64,000 nt of DNA from Flavobacterium pectinovorum (GTDB taxonomy: Bacteria > Bacteroidota > Bacteroidia > Flavobacteriales > Flavobacteriaceae), in contig NZ_RCZH01000010.1 in NCBI RefSeq assembly GCF_006438875.1, forward strand, positions 74,758 to 138,757, in the 5' to 3' direction. The position numbers were made by a program, and so were the translations under genes. The notes below the pieces were generated by a model. That model did not search any database, was not told where the DNA came from, and saw only the letters and a list, made by a program, of their open reading frames with translations. Below, piece after piece: positions 26,261-34,553 of this stretch (within the stretch, counting starts at the first letter, position 1; the number at the start of each line of letters is the position of its first letter).

Positions 26261-26354
26261 TTGTCATTTCGACCGAAGAGAGAAATCACATAAAGTAGCT
26301 CGACAACAGTGCGTTCTTCCCGAGTGTGATTTCTCCCTTCGGTCGAAATGACAA
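26261..26354. repeat. Palindromic TCATTTCGA-type repeat
   Basis: Arms TTGTCATTTCGACCGAAG (26261-26278) and CTTCGGTCGAAATGACAA (26337-26354), with AGAAATCACA / TGTGATTTCT continuing the pairing. The rest of the 501-bp gap 25939-26439 holds a short GCACGCGGATGGTACGGATT module near 26179 and AT-rich DNA; no gene is seen. Confidence 0.85.
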
Positions 26355-26387
26355 GATTGTGATTGAAACGTTGTAGTATGAAAACAA

Positions 26388-26412
26388 AAAATCCCTTTGA
26401 GAAAGGGATTTT
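26388..26412 (-). terminator. Terminator of the fabF unit
   Basis: An 11-bp perfect stem (26388-26398 with 26402-26412, AAAATCCCTTT) with a 3-base loop. Read on the minus strand it lies 27 bp after the fabF stop and ends in a T-rich tract. Confidence 0.85.
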
Positions 26413-26439
26413 GATTATAGATTTGTGATGATTACTAAA

Positions 26440-27684
26440 TCACTCGGTAAATTTTTTAAAAATAGAACTGGCGATATGTCCGCCAAAACCAAAAGTGTTG
26501 CTCATGGCATAATTAACAATTCTGGGTTGTGCTTTTTCAAGTGTCAGATTAAATTTGTTTGCAAAATCTTGTTCTACGGTTTGTGTATTTATAGTTGGTG
26601 GTACCATATTTTCCTGAATTGCTTTTATGCAGGCAATTGCTTCGATTGCTCCGGCGCCTCCCAGCAAATGTCCGGTCATTGATTTTGTAGCACTAATATT
26701 GGCATTCGGATTGCTGCCAAATACTTTTTCCATCGCTTTAAGTTCGCTTGAATCTCCCGTTGGGGTAGAGGTTGCATGCGCATTTATATAATCGATCTTG
26801 TCCGGTGTGATCTGGGCTTCTTCAAGAGCAAGCTGCATGCCAAGTATGGCACCTTCACCATCGGGATGTGTTCCTGTTAAGTGGTAGGCATCTGCGGCTA
26901 AACCGCCACCAACAATTTCGGCTATAATTACTGCATTCCTTTTTATTGCATGTTCGTAGCTTTCTAATATCAGAGCGCCGGCACCTTCACCCAAAACAAA
27001 TCCATCTCGTGTACTGTCAAAAGGACGTGATGCTTTGCCGCAATCCTCATTTAATGTAGATAATGCTTTTGAGGCATTAAAACCACCAATAGAAGATTCT
27101 GTAATTGAAGCTTCGGATCCACCGCTAATAATCATGTCTGCTTTTCCCCAACGAATATAATTAAAGGCATCTATAATTGCTGTATTACTGGCTGAACAGG
27201 CTGAAGCCGTGGTATAATTGATTCCGCGAAGCCCATATTTTATCGAAATTGCTCCTGAAGCAATATTTATAATCCTTTTTGGAATGAAAAAGGGACTAAA
27301 TCTAGGTGTTCCATTTCCTAATTTGTATTCTCCAATTTGTTCTTCAAAAGTAGAAACGCCTCCATCGCCAGAACCCCATATCACTCCAATTCTGTCTTTG
27401 TTTAAAGTTTCAAAATCAATATTTGCATTTTTTATGGCTTCATCTGTTACATACATTGCGTATTGGGTAAACAGATCATATTTTCTAATTTCATTTTTTT
27501 CGAAAATACCCTGAGGATCAAAATTTTTAACCTCACAGGCAAATTTGGTTTTGAATTGTGAAGTGTCAAATCTTGTTATTGGCGCTGCTCCGCTAACTCC
27601 GTTAATTAATGAATGCCAGTATTCCGACACATTATTTCCAATAGGCGTTACAGCTCCTAATCCTGTTATTACTACTCTTTTCAT
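26440..27684 (-). CDS. fabF: Beta-ketoacyl-ACP synthase II (KAS II type)
   Basis: A 414-residue condensing enzyme with the full catalytic triad at standard positions: Cys163 in TTASACSASNTAI, His303 in NAHATSTPTGDSSE and His339 in SATKSMTGHLLGGAGA. It joins acyl groups with malonyl-ACP in fatty acid elongation. It is not next to acpP or other fab genes but is directly preceded by a TetR gene whose stop and the fabF start share one base (TAATG), so it is a regulated, probably extra, synthase. A role in membrane adaptation or a specialised acyl product is inferred. Confidence 0.93.
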   Translation of the reverse strand: MKRVVITGLGAVTPIGNNVSEYWHSLINGVSGAAPITRFDTSQFKTKFACEVKNFDPQGIFEKNEIRKYDLFTQYAMYVTDEAIKNANIDFETLNKDRIGVIWGSGDGGVSTFEEQIGEYKLGNGTPRFSPFFIPKRIINIASGAISIKYGLRGINYTTASACSASNTAIIDAFNYIRWGKADMIISGGSEASITESSIGGFNASKALSTLNEDCGKASRPFDSTRDGFVLGEGAGALILESYEHAIKRNAVIIAEIVGGGLAADAYHLTGTHPDGEGAILGMQLALEEAQITPDKIDYINAHATSTPTGDSSELKAMEKVFGSNPNANISATKSMTGHLLGGAGAIEAIACIKAIQENMVPPTINTQTVEQDFANKFNLTLEKAQPRIVNYAMSNTFGFGGHIASSIFKKFTE

Positions 27685-28241
27685 TACTTCTGCGGTCTTA
27701 ATTCTGTTAATATTGTTTGTTTTACAAGTTCAAAATCATTCTGGTCTGTAAGTCTTGATAGTTGTACAATGGCAACCATATTTGTTATTATCATTATTGC
27801 TTTTGTTCTTGGCGCCATTTGAAAATCGAATATTTTTTGCTCCAGTCCTTCGGTTAATATTTCGGTTATCCAATCAATTATCAATTGAGCAAAGATTTTT
27901 AGTTCGTCTTTTATGGATTCATCCAGCGTATTTAAATCTGTTGCTAATGATCCAACAATGCAAACTTTATTTTCGTATTTGATTTGCGTATGAACAGCTA
28001 AGAAAGCTTCAAGTTTTGTCAGAGGAGATGCATTGGCAACATTTTGCTTTAAACCTTCATATCTGGCAATATGTTCCTTAATTGTTGCTACACCAAGATC
28101 TGATTTGGTAGGGAAATGATAGTGAATTGATGCAGTCTTAATACCAATATCATTAGAGATATCTTTAAAACTAAAAGCATTGTAACCTTTGTCTCTGATA
28201 AATTGGTCTGCTTTGTCTATAATAACTTCTCGTGTTGTCAT
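27684..28241 (-). CDS. TetR/AcrR-family regulator of the KAS II gene
   Basis: A 185-residue repressor with an N-terminal TetR helix-turn-helix (NAFSFKDISNDIGIKTASIHYHFPTKSDL, about 20-47, with YHFPTK as recognition end) and a helical ligand domain. Translationally coupled to fabF. Its promoter has a palindrome filling the spacer between -33 and -7, which fits self-repression. The ligand may be an acyl-CoA or other fatty acid derivative, by analogy with TetR regulators next to lipid genes; this is inference. Confidence 0.92.
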   Translation of the reverse strand: MTTREVIIDKADQFIRDKGYNAFSFKDISNDIGIKTASIHYHFPTKSDLGVATIKEHIARYEGLKQNVANASPLTKLEAFLAVHTQIKYENKVCIVGSLATDLNTLDESIKDELKIFAQLIIDWITEILTEGLEQKIFDFQMAPRTKAIMIITNMVAIVQLSRLTDQNDFELVKQTILTELRPQK

Positions 28242-28257
28242 CGCAATAATTTTTTAT

Positions 28258-28287
28258 CAAATATACTACCTATTAGTAGATAGGCAA
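28258..28287 (-). promoter_or_regulatory. Promoter with operator in the spacer, TetR-fabF unit
   Basis: On the minus strand: TTG (28287-28285), a 19-bp spacer, then TATATTTG (28265-28258). The spacer reads CCTATCTACTAATAGGTAG and contains the inverted repeat CCTAT-N6-ATAGG. The match to TTG-N19-TAnnTTTG is exact, and the start codon follows 16 bp later. Confidence 0.8.
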
Positions 28288-28376
28288 ATTATTTACGACT
28301 TATTTTTTTAAACGAGTAAAAGAAATGCTTTGAGAGGGAATTGGTTTTCTGTAGATTATATTAGGAATAAAAACAA

Positions 28377-28405
28377 AAAATCCCTTTTCATAAAAAAGGG
28401 ATTTT
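28377..28405 (-). terminator. Terminator of the glycosyltransferase gene
   Basis: A 12-bp perfect stem (28377-28388 and 28394-28405, AAAATCCCTTTT) with a 5-base loop, ending on the minus strand in a T-rich run. It lies 45 bp after the stop of the gene at 28450-30720. Confidence 0.85.
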
Positions 28406-28449
28406 CTGGGTTTAATAGCATTTTGGTCAGTCTATTATCGTTTGATTCG

Positions 28450-30720
28450 TTATGAATTTATGGCGATATCGCTTCTGTTTTTCATTAACGGAATCACTTT
28501 TATTTCAGATATTTTAAGGTTTTCCATTAATAATCTGGCGGTTAAAAAACATACTGTAGATTCGGCGCCTTGATTTAAATTGACATTCTCTTTTTCCAGT
28601 CCGTCATAACCGCCTCCGCTTACAGGATTGTACATAATTTGTCCCAGGTGATTTTTGCCGAGAAACCAATTAAAAGCCATTTTCATTTTGTTTTTATATT
28701 CGGGTGTTCCAAATGCATTATAAAATGAATTCAAAGTCTGAATTGTATACGCAACGTCAATAGGCTGCTCTCCATATTCGTTTGCTTCTGAACCTTTGTG
28801 TAACCATCCATTATTTGAAATTACTTTAAAGTTTTTATCGGTAAACATTTTCGACATTAAAAAGTCCAGAGAATCCAGCGCTACTTTTTTATAGATAGGT
28901 TTATTCGTTGTCAGATAAGCGTACAGCATTGATTCCGGTAAGATACCATTTCCGTATGTCAGATAGTTTTCGAACCATTTCCAATCACTTGACGCATGAA
29001 TTTCATAATTAGAAAGCAATTTAGCATTCAGTTTATTAATAATCGCGGCAACGTATAAGTTAGGAATAGCGGTGTGATACAAGTACAAACCTTTTGTTGC
29101 AAAACCAATAGAACGCGGAGATTGAATGTTTTCGGCCCATTTTAAAGAATTCAGCAAACATTTTGTGGCTTTTTTTGTGATAGCTTCCGGCAGAATATCG
29201 CCGTTTGAAACCACTGTTCCTAAAGCCCAAATTGCTCTCGCATTTGAATCTTCTAAGTTTACTTCGGCATTTTGCTCTACATGTTCGCGGTTTTCCTGAT
29301 CGACATAATTGATAAAATTGCCTTTTGGCTGTTGACAGCGTATAATAAAATCCAAATAAATCAATATGTAAGCTAAATCGTCTTTGTCTTGTGTCAGTTT
29401 ATAATGCATACAAAGTGCAATTAAGGCGCGTGCATTATCGTCTAATGTATATCCGGAATCAAGATCCGGAATCGAAATTTTACTGAATTGTATAATACCC
29501 AAATCGGTGGTCAATTTTTTGATATGCTTCAATTGAATTGAAGGGTATGTATATTTTACTTCTAATTGACTTTCAAAAAGCTCTTTGTAAGTATTCATAT
29601 GTGTTATTGCTGCATTTTCCCAAGAAGAAGCGCGTGTTTTTCTAAAGGCATTTATACCCATTTCTTCTCTTAGCTTGTCATCTGAAAGTAATTTTATGGC
29701 TGCTTCAGAAAATTGGTCCACATTCCCAATATCAACCAAAATTCCGGAATCAGGCGTTAGAACTTCTCGTGTATGCGGAATTTTTGAAGCAACAATTGGA
29801 CAAGCGCAGCTCATTGCATACGAAAAAGTGCCGCTTACCGCCTGATTAGGATCTTTAGAAGTAAACAGGTAAATATCTGTAGCTTTTAGGTAATCCAAAA
29901 GTTCATCTGTATCCAAATATTGATTTATAAAACGAACATTATTTTCTAGTTTTAACTCTTTTACAATTCCTTCCAATTTATCACGGTAAGCATCAACGCC
30001 ATCTTTTATTAAATTTGGATGTGTTTTTCCAATAATTAAATAAAGTACATTTGGCGTATTCTCAACAATTTTTGGCAATGCATATAAACCGGTTTCTATA
30101 TTTTTTCCTTCGCCTAAGAGGCCAAAAGTTGAAAGCACTTTTCTATCCTGAATGTCGAATTTCTCTTTTGCTTGTTGCGGAGTTTCATAAATTACGATAT
30201 GAGTTCCGTGTGATACACAAGTAATAATTTCATCTTTGATATCATAATCCCTCATCAAAATTTCTTTGGATTGATTTGTCATAACAAAAACTGAATTGCT
30301 ATAAGAAAGCAGCAATTTTACAAACGTTTTCAGTTCGTCATTCGGGTTTGGGATTACACTGTGAAAAGTATAGGTAAGAGGTTTTTTGACTTCATTTAAA
30401 AAATCTAATAAATAGTCTCCATAATTTCCGCCAAATAAACCAAATTCATGCTGAATATGAACCAATTTTACCAATTTGTCTTTATTGATTTGTTGGGCAA
30501 CTTTAGTATATTCTTCTTTATTTTTTGTGTTTAAAGTATAGGCTTGAGTTGGATTTGCTTTTGGTTTATCTACCAATTCACAAATTTCACAAGTAATTGA
30601 TTTACCAAAAACATCTGTAATTCCTTTTATTGTATCCTGCGTATAAGTTGCTATTCCACATTGAGTTGGAGGAAATGTTGATAGAAAAACTATTTTAGAT
30701 TTATTTGACATCGCTTTCAT
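28450..30720 (-). CDS. GT4-type glycosyltransferase fused to a helical (alpha/alpha)-barrel domain
   Basis: A 756-residue cytosolic protein. Residues about 8-385 look like a GT-B fold glycosyltransferase of family 4: VFLSTFPPTQCGIATYTQ, VHIQHEFGLFGG, STFGLLGEGKNIETGL, and PNQAVSGTFSYAMSCACPIVAS. The usual EX7E motif is not evident. Residues about 400-756 are helical repeats with SGYTLDDNARALIAL, LEDSNARAIWALG and EQPIDVAYTIQTL, typical of (alpha/alpha)6 barrels of glycosidases or epimerases. Role: synthesis or remodelling of a glycan, details unknown. Met4 (30711) is an alternative start. Confidence 0.75.
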   Translation of the reverse strand: MKAMSNKSKIVFLSTFPPTQCGIATYTQDTIKGITDVFGKSITCEICELVDKPKANPTQAYTLNTKNKEEYTKVAQQINKDKLVKLVHIQHEFGLFGGNYGDYLLDFLNEVKKPLTYTFHSVIPNPNDELKTFVKLLLSYSNSVFVMTNQSKEILMRDYDIKDEIITCVSHGTHIVIYETPQQAKEKFDIQDRKVLSTFGLLGEGKNIETGLYALPKIVENTPNVLYLIIGKTHPNLIKDGVDAYRDKLEGIVKELKLENNVRFINQYLDTDELLDYLKATDIYLFTSKDPNQAVSGTFSYAMSCACPIVASKIPHTREVLTPDSGILVDIGNVDQFSEAAIKLLSDDKLREEMGINAFRKTRASSWENAAITHMNTYKELFESQLEVKYTYPSIQLKHIKKLTTDLGIIQFSKISIPDLDSGYTLDDNARALIALCMHYKLTQDKDDLAYILIYLDFIIRCQQPKGNFINYVDQENREHVEQNAEVNLEDSNARAIWALGTVVSNGDILPEAITKKATKCLLNSLKWAENIQSPRSIGFATKGLYLYHTAIPNLYVAAIINKLNAKLLSNYEIHASSDWKWFENYLTYGNGILPESMLYAYLTTNKPIYKKVALDSLDFLMSKMFTDKNFKVISNNGWLHKGSEANEYGEQPIDVAYTIQTLNSFYNAFGTPEYKNKMKMAFNWFLGKNHLGQIMYNPVSGGGYDGLEKENVNLNQGAESTVCFLTARLLMENLKISEIKVIPLMKNRSDIAINS

Positions 30721-31069
30721 GGGGATATTGTTTTAGTTTAGTTGATATGTCTTTTAGGTTCATGGAGAATATTCAATTTTGTCATTTTTTGGACTATTTC
30801 TCTTTCTCTAATTTTAATTATCTAAAATTACTTTATCACTTAAAGTTCGATTAATCCAATCGATCAAAAAGTTAACTCAAATGCATTTATGTGGGAATTT
30901 TGAAACGAATTGGATGAATTATAAAAGTAGTCCAAAAAATTGATTTATAGTTGATTGCGATAAAAGTTTAACGTTTAGAGTCAAAGTTTTTTGTAAGATT
31001 TAAAGAACTTTGATTAGCAAACAAATGAGACTTTAGAAAGTCTTTATTATAAATTTAAAATCTAAGATT
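30721..31069. other. Divergent intergenic region without recognised features
   Basis: 349 bp between the divergent glycosyltransferase and DUF1328 genes. It is AT-rich, carries no ORF and none of the palindromic repeat families. I found no full TTG-N19-TAnnTTTG match; GAACTTTG near 31001 is a weak candidate for the downstream gene. Confidence 0.5.
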
Positions 31070-31231
31070 ATGTTACGTTGGACAGTCACATTTATAATTT
31101 TGGCTATAGTAGCCGGAATTTTTGGTTTTGGAGGAATTGCCGCCGGAGCCGCTAGTATTGCAAAAGTTTTATTCTTTATATTTTTGGTATTATTTGTTAT
31201 TTCATTACTAACAGGAAGAACAAAAGTTTAG
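31070..31231 (+). CDS. DUF1328 (YtjA)-family small membrane protein
   Basis: A 53-residue protein, MLRWTVTFIILAIVAGIFGF at its start, then GGIAAGAASIAKVLFFIFLV and a short TGRTKV tail. Two hydrophobic helices joined by a Gly/Ala-rich turn are exactly the DUF1328/YtjA pattern, a widespread stress-associated inner-membrane peptide of unknown mechanism. It is too short for most gene callers. A terminator hairpin follows 19 bp after the stop. Confidence 0.88.
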   Translation: MLRWTVTFIILAIVAGIFGFGGIAAGAASIAKVLFFIFLVLFVISLLTGRTKV

Positions 31232-31250
31232 CAATATTTTTATAATATTT

Positions 31251-31307
31251 AGTCTCAGTTTTCAGTTTTTAGTTTTTGCTGTGAACGGGAAACTGGGACT
31301 TTTTTTA
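31251..31307 (+). terminator. Terminator after the DUF1328 gene
   Basis: An 11-bp stem (31251-31261 with 31290-31300, one G-U) followed directly by TTTTTTTATTT. Confidence 0.8.
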
Positions 31308-31373
31308 TTTCAAGTTTCAAGTTTCAACCGCGACTGAATACTGCGACTGAATACTGCAACTGAAAACTGATAA

Positions 31374-31841
31374 CTATTGTAAAGGAGAATAATATTTTTT
31401 TGTAAAAGACGCAATCGGAAGACCGATGCAGAGCATTAATATCGTAATAGATAATAGTAACGGAAAATCGAAGTGTTTCTCTGGTAAAATCGGAAATACG
31501 ATTGGCAAAACAATAAGATTCATTATGATCCAGACAAAAATGCCGTACAGAAGTCCTGAAATAATAGTGCTTTTTTTAAGCAATGGAACATAGGGATAAA
31601 TGGTAAAATAAAACCACGCAAACAATAGCGCAATCAAATAATGAAGTCCAAGCCCATACAAAGCCATTTGTAATCCGCCAGAATAAGCTTCTTTTTTAAA
31701 GATTCCGCTGGCAATAGATTGAAGAATTTTTATTGCAGTTGTTTTATCCAGAATAAAAGAATAGACGAAGATTGCGGCTATAATATCAAATGTTCCGGCA
31801 ACGAGTCCGGCAAGTAAAATGGTTTTGGTTTTGGATCTCAT
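31374..31841 (-). CDS. Four-helix membrane protein of unknown function
   Basis: A 155-residue protein with about four transmembrane helices (about 9-29, 63-84, 91-113, 125-146) and a basic start. The layout ILLAGLVAGTFDIIAAIFVY and GLGLHYLIALLFAWFYF resembles DUF1440/YagU-like membrane proteins, but I cannot confirm it. It overlaps the DinB gene by 4 bp (ATGA), so the two are co-translated in a run of small minus-strand genes. Confidence 0.6.
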   Translation of the reverse strand: MRSKTKTILLAGLVAGTFDIIAAIFVYSFILDKTTAIKILQSIASGIFKKEAYSGGLQMALYGLGLHYLIALLFAWFYFTIYPYVPLLKKSTIISGLLYGIFVWIIMNLIVLPIVFPILPEKHFDFPLLLSITILMLCIGLPIASFTKKYYSPLQ

Positions 31842-32344
31842 TTGTTGATGACTTTATAAATGTTTTGTAATTGATGAGTGTGCCTTTTACTATGAGAAAT
31901 ACCAAAAGTCAGTAACTCATAAATGGTTAGATTTCCTATACCGGGAATTTCAAAATCCATGCAAGTCAGTGTTAAATCATAATTCTCAGCAATATCAAGC
32001 ATCTCGTTTTCTATTTTCTGAAGAGTAGAAAGAAGTTCCGTTTTATCGTAATCTTTAGTTTCCGGATAGATAAATTCCGGAGAATTATATTTACTATTGA
32101 AATCGAGAAAAATCTTTTTTATAATGGGAACTTTTTCATCAAAAGCTGCATGTAATTTTTTAGTATTTCCATCACAAATCTGATGAAAGCCTGTTGTCGC
32201 TTTTATAATATGTCGCGTAACTTGTCCGGCAGTCCAGCTTCCTTCAAACGGAATTAGATTAATTTCATTTTGCGTAAAAAGAGAAATTGCCTGATATAAT
32301 TGCCCGAAAGTGGTTTCAATTTCTTGTTTTAATTCGGTTTTCAT
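31838..32344 (-). CDS. DinB-family putative metal-dependent protein
   Basis: A 168-residue four-helix protein, starting at MKTELKQEIE; the 15 residues available upstream overlap the VOC gene and have no family character. It has the DinB-type metal ligands: a His in GQVTRHIIKA (about residue 45) and the late HSKRHTHQL cluster (about 151-159). Members include thiol-dependent transferases acting with bacillithiol or similar thiols, but most are uncharacterised. It is translationally coupled to the membrane protein downstream. Confidence 0.82.
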   Translation of the reverse strand: MKTELKQEIETTFGQLYQAISLFTQNEINLIPFEGSWTAGQVTRHIIKATTGFHQICDGNTKKLHAAFDEKVPIIKKIFLDFNSKYNSPEFIYPETKDYDKTELLSTLQKIENEMLDIAENYDLTLTCMDFEIPGIGNLTIYELLTFGISHSKRHTHQLQNIYKVINK

Positions 32345-32367
32345 AGTACTGAATTTTAGTTTTCTTA

Positions 32368-32739
32368 TTAAATAATAGAAGTAATCCACCAGACATTTCC
32401 AAAAGGATCAGTTACACCACATGTCCTGCCGTAATCCTGATTGCTTAAACCCATTAAACTTGTGGCGCCATTATCTAATGCTTTTTGATACGTTTTATCT
32501 ACATCCGGAACATAAATAAATAAGTTCGAAGTCTGTTTTGTCCAGCCTTCAATTTCATCAGTGCACATAATTGTACTTCCGTTAATGATAATTTCGGCGT
32601 GTCTGATAGTTCCATCTTGATTTAAGACTTCAGTTGTTTTTTCTGAATGGAATACTTTTTGGGTAAAACCAATAAATTCCGAAGCACCATTTAAGATTAA
32701 ATAGGGCATTATAGTTTGATGATTAGCGGGTAAATTCAT
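32368..32739 (-). CDS. VOC-family (PhnB/glyoxalase-like) protein
   Basis: A 123-residue protein with the paired beta-alpha-beta-beta-beta modules of the vicinal oxygen chelate fold: MPYLILNGASEFIGFTQKVF at the start and a late NQDYGRTCGVTDPFGNVWWI segment (DPFGNVWWI is the family end motif). It resembles PhnB-type members, whose substrates are mostly unknown. It lies 23 bp upstream of the DinB gene in a probable operon. Confidence 0.85.
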   Translation of the reverse strand: MNLPANHQTIMPYLILNGASEFIGFTQKVFHSEKTTEVLNQDGTIRHAEIIINGSTIMCTDEIEGWTKQTSNLFIYVPDVDKTYQKALDNGATSLMGLSNQDYGRTCGVTDPFGNVWWITSII

Positions 32740-32827
32740 TTTATAAAATTTGAGATTGATAGTATTTCAAAAATACAATAAAATTTTAAAATTATGATAA
32801 TCAGTTGTTTATGTTCTTTTTGAAAGA

Positions 32828-33037
32828 TTATAAAAGCACCTCACAATGATAACCATACGAATCCAGAAGTTCTATTATTTTTTGGTTTTTGATAGAAGCA
32901 GCATTGATTCGCAGGATTTTGTCGCAATCATCTAAATCGAAATTGATTGCACTATTTGGAAGATGTTCAAGAAGTTTTCCAACAATCATAATAGATTGCT
33001 CAACTTCCTGAACATTTGTTTTGAAAACTTCTATCAT
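32828..33037 (-). CDS. Small hypothetical protein, HMA-like fold suspected
   Basis: A 69-residue protein: MIEVFKTNVQEVEQSIMIVG, then a DLDDCDKILRINAA strand and a closing YGYHCEVL strand. The beta-alpha-beta-beta-alpha-beta rhythm recalls heavy-metal-associated (HMA) domains, but the CxxC metal site is missing; isolated Cys residues are at about 38 and 66. It starts 12 bp after the DoxX gene stop and is probably co-transcribed with it. Function unknown. Confidence 0.65.
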   Translation of the reverse strand: MIEVFKTNVQEVEQSIMIVGKLLEHLPNSAINFDLDDCDKILRINAASIKNQKIIELLDSYGYHCEVLL

Positions 33038-33049
33038 TACTCAAAAAGT

Positions 33050-33430
33050 TTATAAAGCGATATTTTTATATCGTTCAATTTTATGATAATATGTATACGA
33101 AATTGCCAAAATCACTAAAAAGATTAATGGAAAAAACGACTGAAAATTAACGCCGTCAACTGCAAAATGACTGATTGATGCGAATATAAAATCGAAACCA
33201 AATCCGGCATAAGCCCATTCTTTTACGTTTTTAGGAATTGAAGGAATTACTAATATCAAAACTCCCAAAATTTTAAAAACGACTAAGGCGTTTCCAAAAT
33301 ATTCAGGATATCCCAAATGTCTGATTCCTTCTTTTGCCATTTCTGTTTGTGAGGTTAATGCCGGCATAACACCTTCGAATAGGAAAATGATAATTGTAGT
33401 AATCCAAAAAATAATTTTTGCTTTCTTCAT
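33050..33430 (-). CDS. DoxX-family membrane protein
   Basis: A 126-residue protein with four transmembrane helices and the DoxX-like sequence HLGYPEYFGNALVVFKILGVLILV, followed by PKNVKEWAYAGFGFDFIFASISH. Short DoxX proteins in Bacteroidota are linked with redox or thiol stress but have no defined reaction. It heads the set 33430-31374 (DoxX, HMA-like, VOC, DinB, membrane protein) on the minus strand. A palindromic repeat lies in the upstream gap. Confidence 0.85.
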   Translation of the reverse strand: MKKAKIIFWITTIIIFLFEGVMPALTSQTEMAKEGIRHLGYPEYFGNALVVFKILGVLILVIPSIPKNVKEWAYAGFGFDFIFASISHFAVDGVNFQSFFPLIFLVILAISYTYYHKIERYKNIAL

Positions 33431-33583
33431 GATTTGTTGTTTTTAAATGGTTATTAGTTAATGTATTACAAACTTACAAATCTTATTTTTCTGATAAAAG
33501 ACTTATTTACGACTATTTTAGGGGCATTTTGGACATTGTTTGGTTTTTTAGTTTTTAGTCTCAGTTTCCAGTCTCAGTTTTCG

Positions 33584-33657
33584 TTGTCAGACTGAGCGAA
33601 GTCGAAGTCACGCAACGTGAGTAACCAATGATCCTTCGACTTCGCTCAGGATGACAA
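33584..33657. repeat. Palindromic repeat with CGACTTCGCTCAG arms
   Basis: Arms of 23 bp (33584-33606 and 33635-33657), identical except at two positions, ending TTGTCA / TGACAA. The rest of the 316-bp gap 33431-33746 holds TCAGTTTTCAG-type tracts and an AATCCGCGTCATCCGCGTG module next to the GNAT gene. No ORF. Confidence 0.8.
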
Positions 33658-33746
33658 AAAAAGGGGAATAAATAAAAAACAAGTAAAAAATCCGTTTTTA
33701 ATCCGTGTTTTCGCTTTAGCGAATCCGCGTCATCCGCGTGCCATAA

Positions 33747-34481
33747 TTACGCTTTCAAAACATAATTCTTAATGACAAACAAATCTTCAAAACCCAATCT
33801 GGTATAAATATCTTTTCCCATTACTGAGGCTTGTAGTAAAGCATAATCAGCATTTAAATCTACAGAAAGATTAAGGGCAAATTTCATGATTTCTTCCGCA
33901 AAACCTTTTCTTCGCATTTCAGGGATTACGCCAACGCCGTGAATTCCGATAGTATTCTGAGTTTGAAAAAGCATAAATGTCCCTATTGGCTGATTGTCTA
34001 AAGAAACCAAATAAAAGTGAACGTCTTTATGATTGTGAATCAGAATTTCTTTGCTAATCACGTAACCAAAAGCATTCGGATATAAATCTGCCCATATTTT
34101 GGCATCTTGTTCTGTAGAAACTCTTTTGAAACTAAGATTGTTTTCGAGTGTAAATTTTTGATCTAATTTCAATGCCATTGCGACTTGTTCGGTTTTTATT
34201 TCAAAACCATAAGCATCCAATATTTCATAAGATTTTGTTCCGAAGATATTCCAATAGGGTAAAACTAAACCTGAATTAGTTTGCATGGTTTTTATAATGT
34301 CAGGTAAATCTTTTTTAGAAATATCTTTGCGAAGCCATAATTTATTGGGCCAACCTGAATTTTCGATTTTGCAGTATTCGAAAGTATTATTTTTATGATA
34401 GGATAGGAAAGGAGCGCCAACGGTTTTCCATAAACCGGTAAGATTGTTTATATTGTCTTCGATTAGGTTTATATTTTTCAT
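33747..34481 (-). CDS. GNAT-family N-acetyltransferase
   Basis: A 244-residue protein starting at MKNINLIEDNINN; the ten residues available upstream are not needed. The C-terminal half is a GNAT domain with the acetyl-CoA motif GVIPEMRRKGFAEEIM and the closing YTRLGFEDLF. The N-terminal half (about 1-120) is a second, degenerate GNAT-like region. The acceptor is unknown. It follows the Crp/Fnr gene after 72 bp on the same strand, so the two may be co-expressed. Confidence 0.85.
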   Translation of the reverse strand: MKNINLIEDNINNLTGLWKTVGAPFLSYHKNNTFEYCKIENSGWPNKLWLRKDISKKDLPDIIKTMQTNSGLVLPYWNIFGTKSYEILDAYGFEIKTEQVAMALKLDQKFTLENNLSFKRVSTEQDAKIWADLYPNAFGYVISKEILIHNHKDVHFYLVSLDNQPIGTFMLFQTQNTIGIHGVGVIPEMRRKGFAEEIMKFALNLSVDLNADYALLQASVMGKDIYTRLGFEDLFVIKNYVLKA

Positions 34482-34553
34482 TTTGATAGTATTTATGAGA
34501 ATATAAGGCAAAGATAGGTTTCGCTTTTAGGGGAAACCTTTACATATGTTGAT

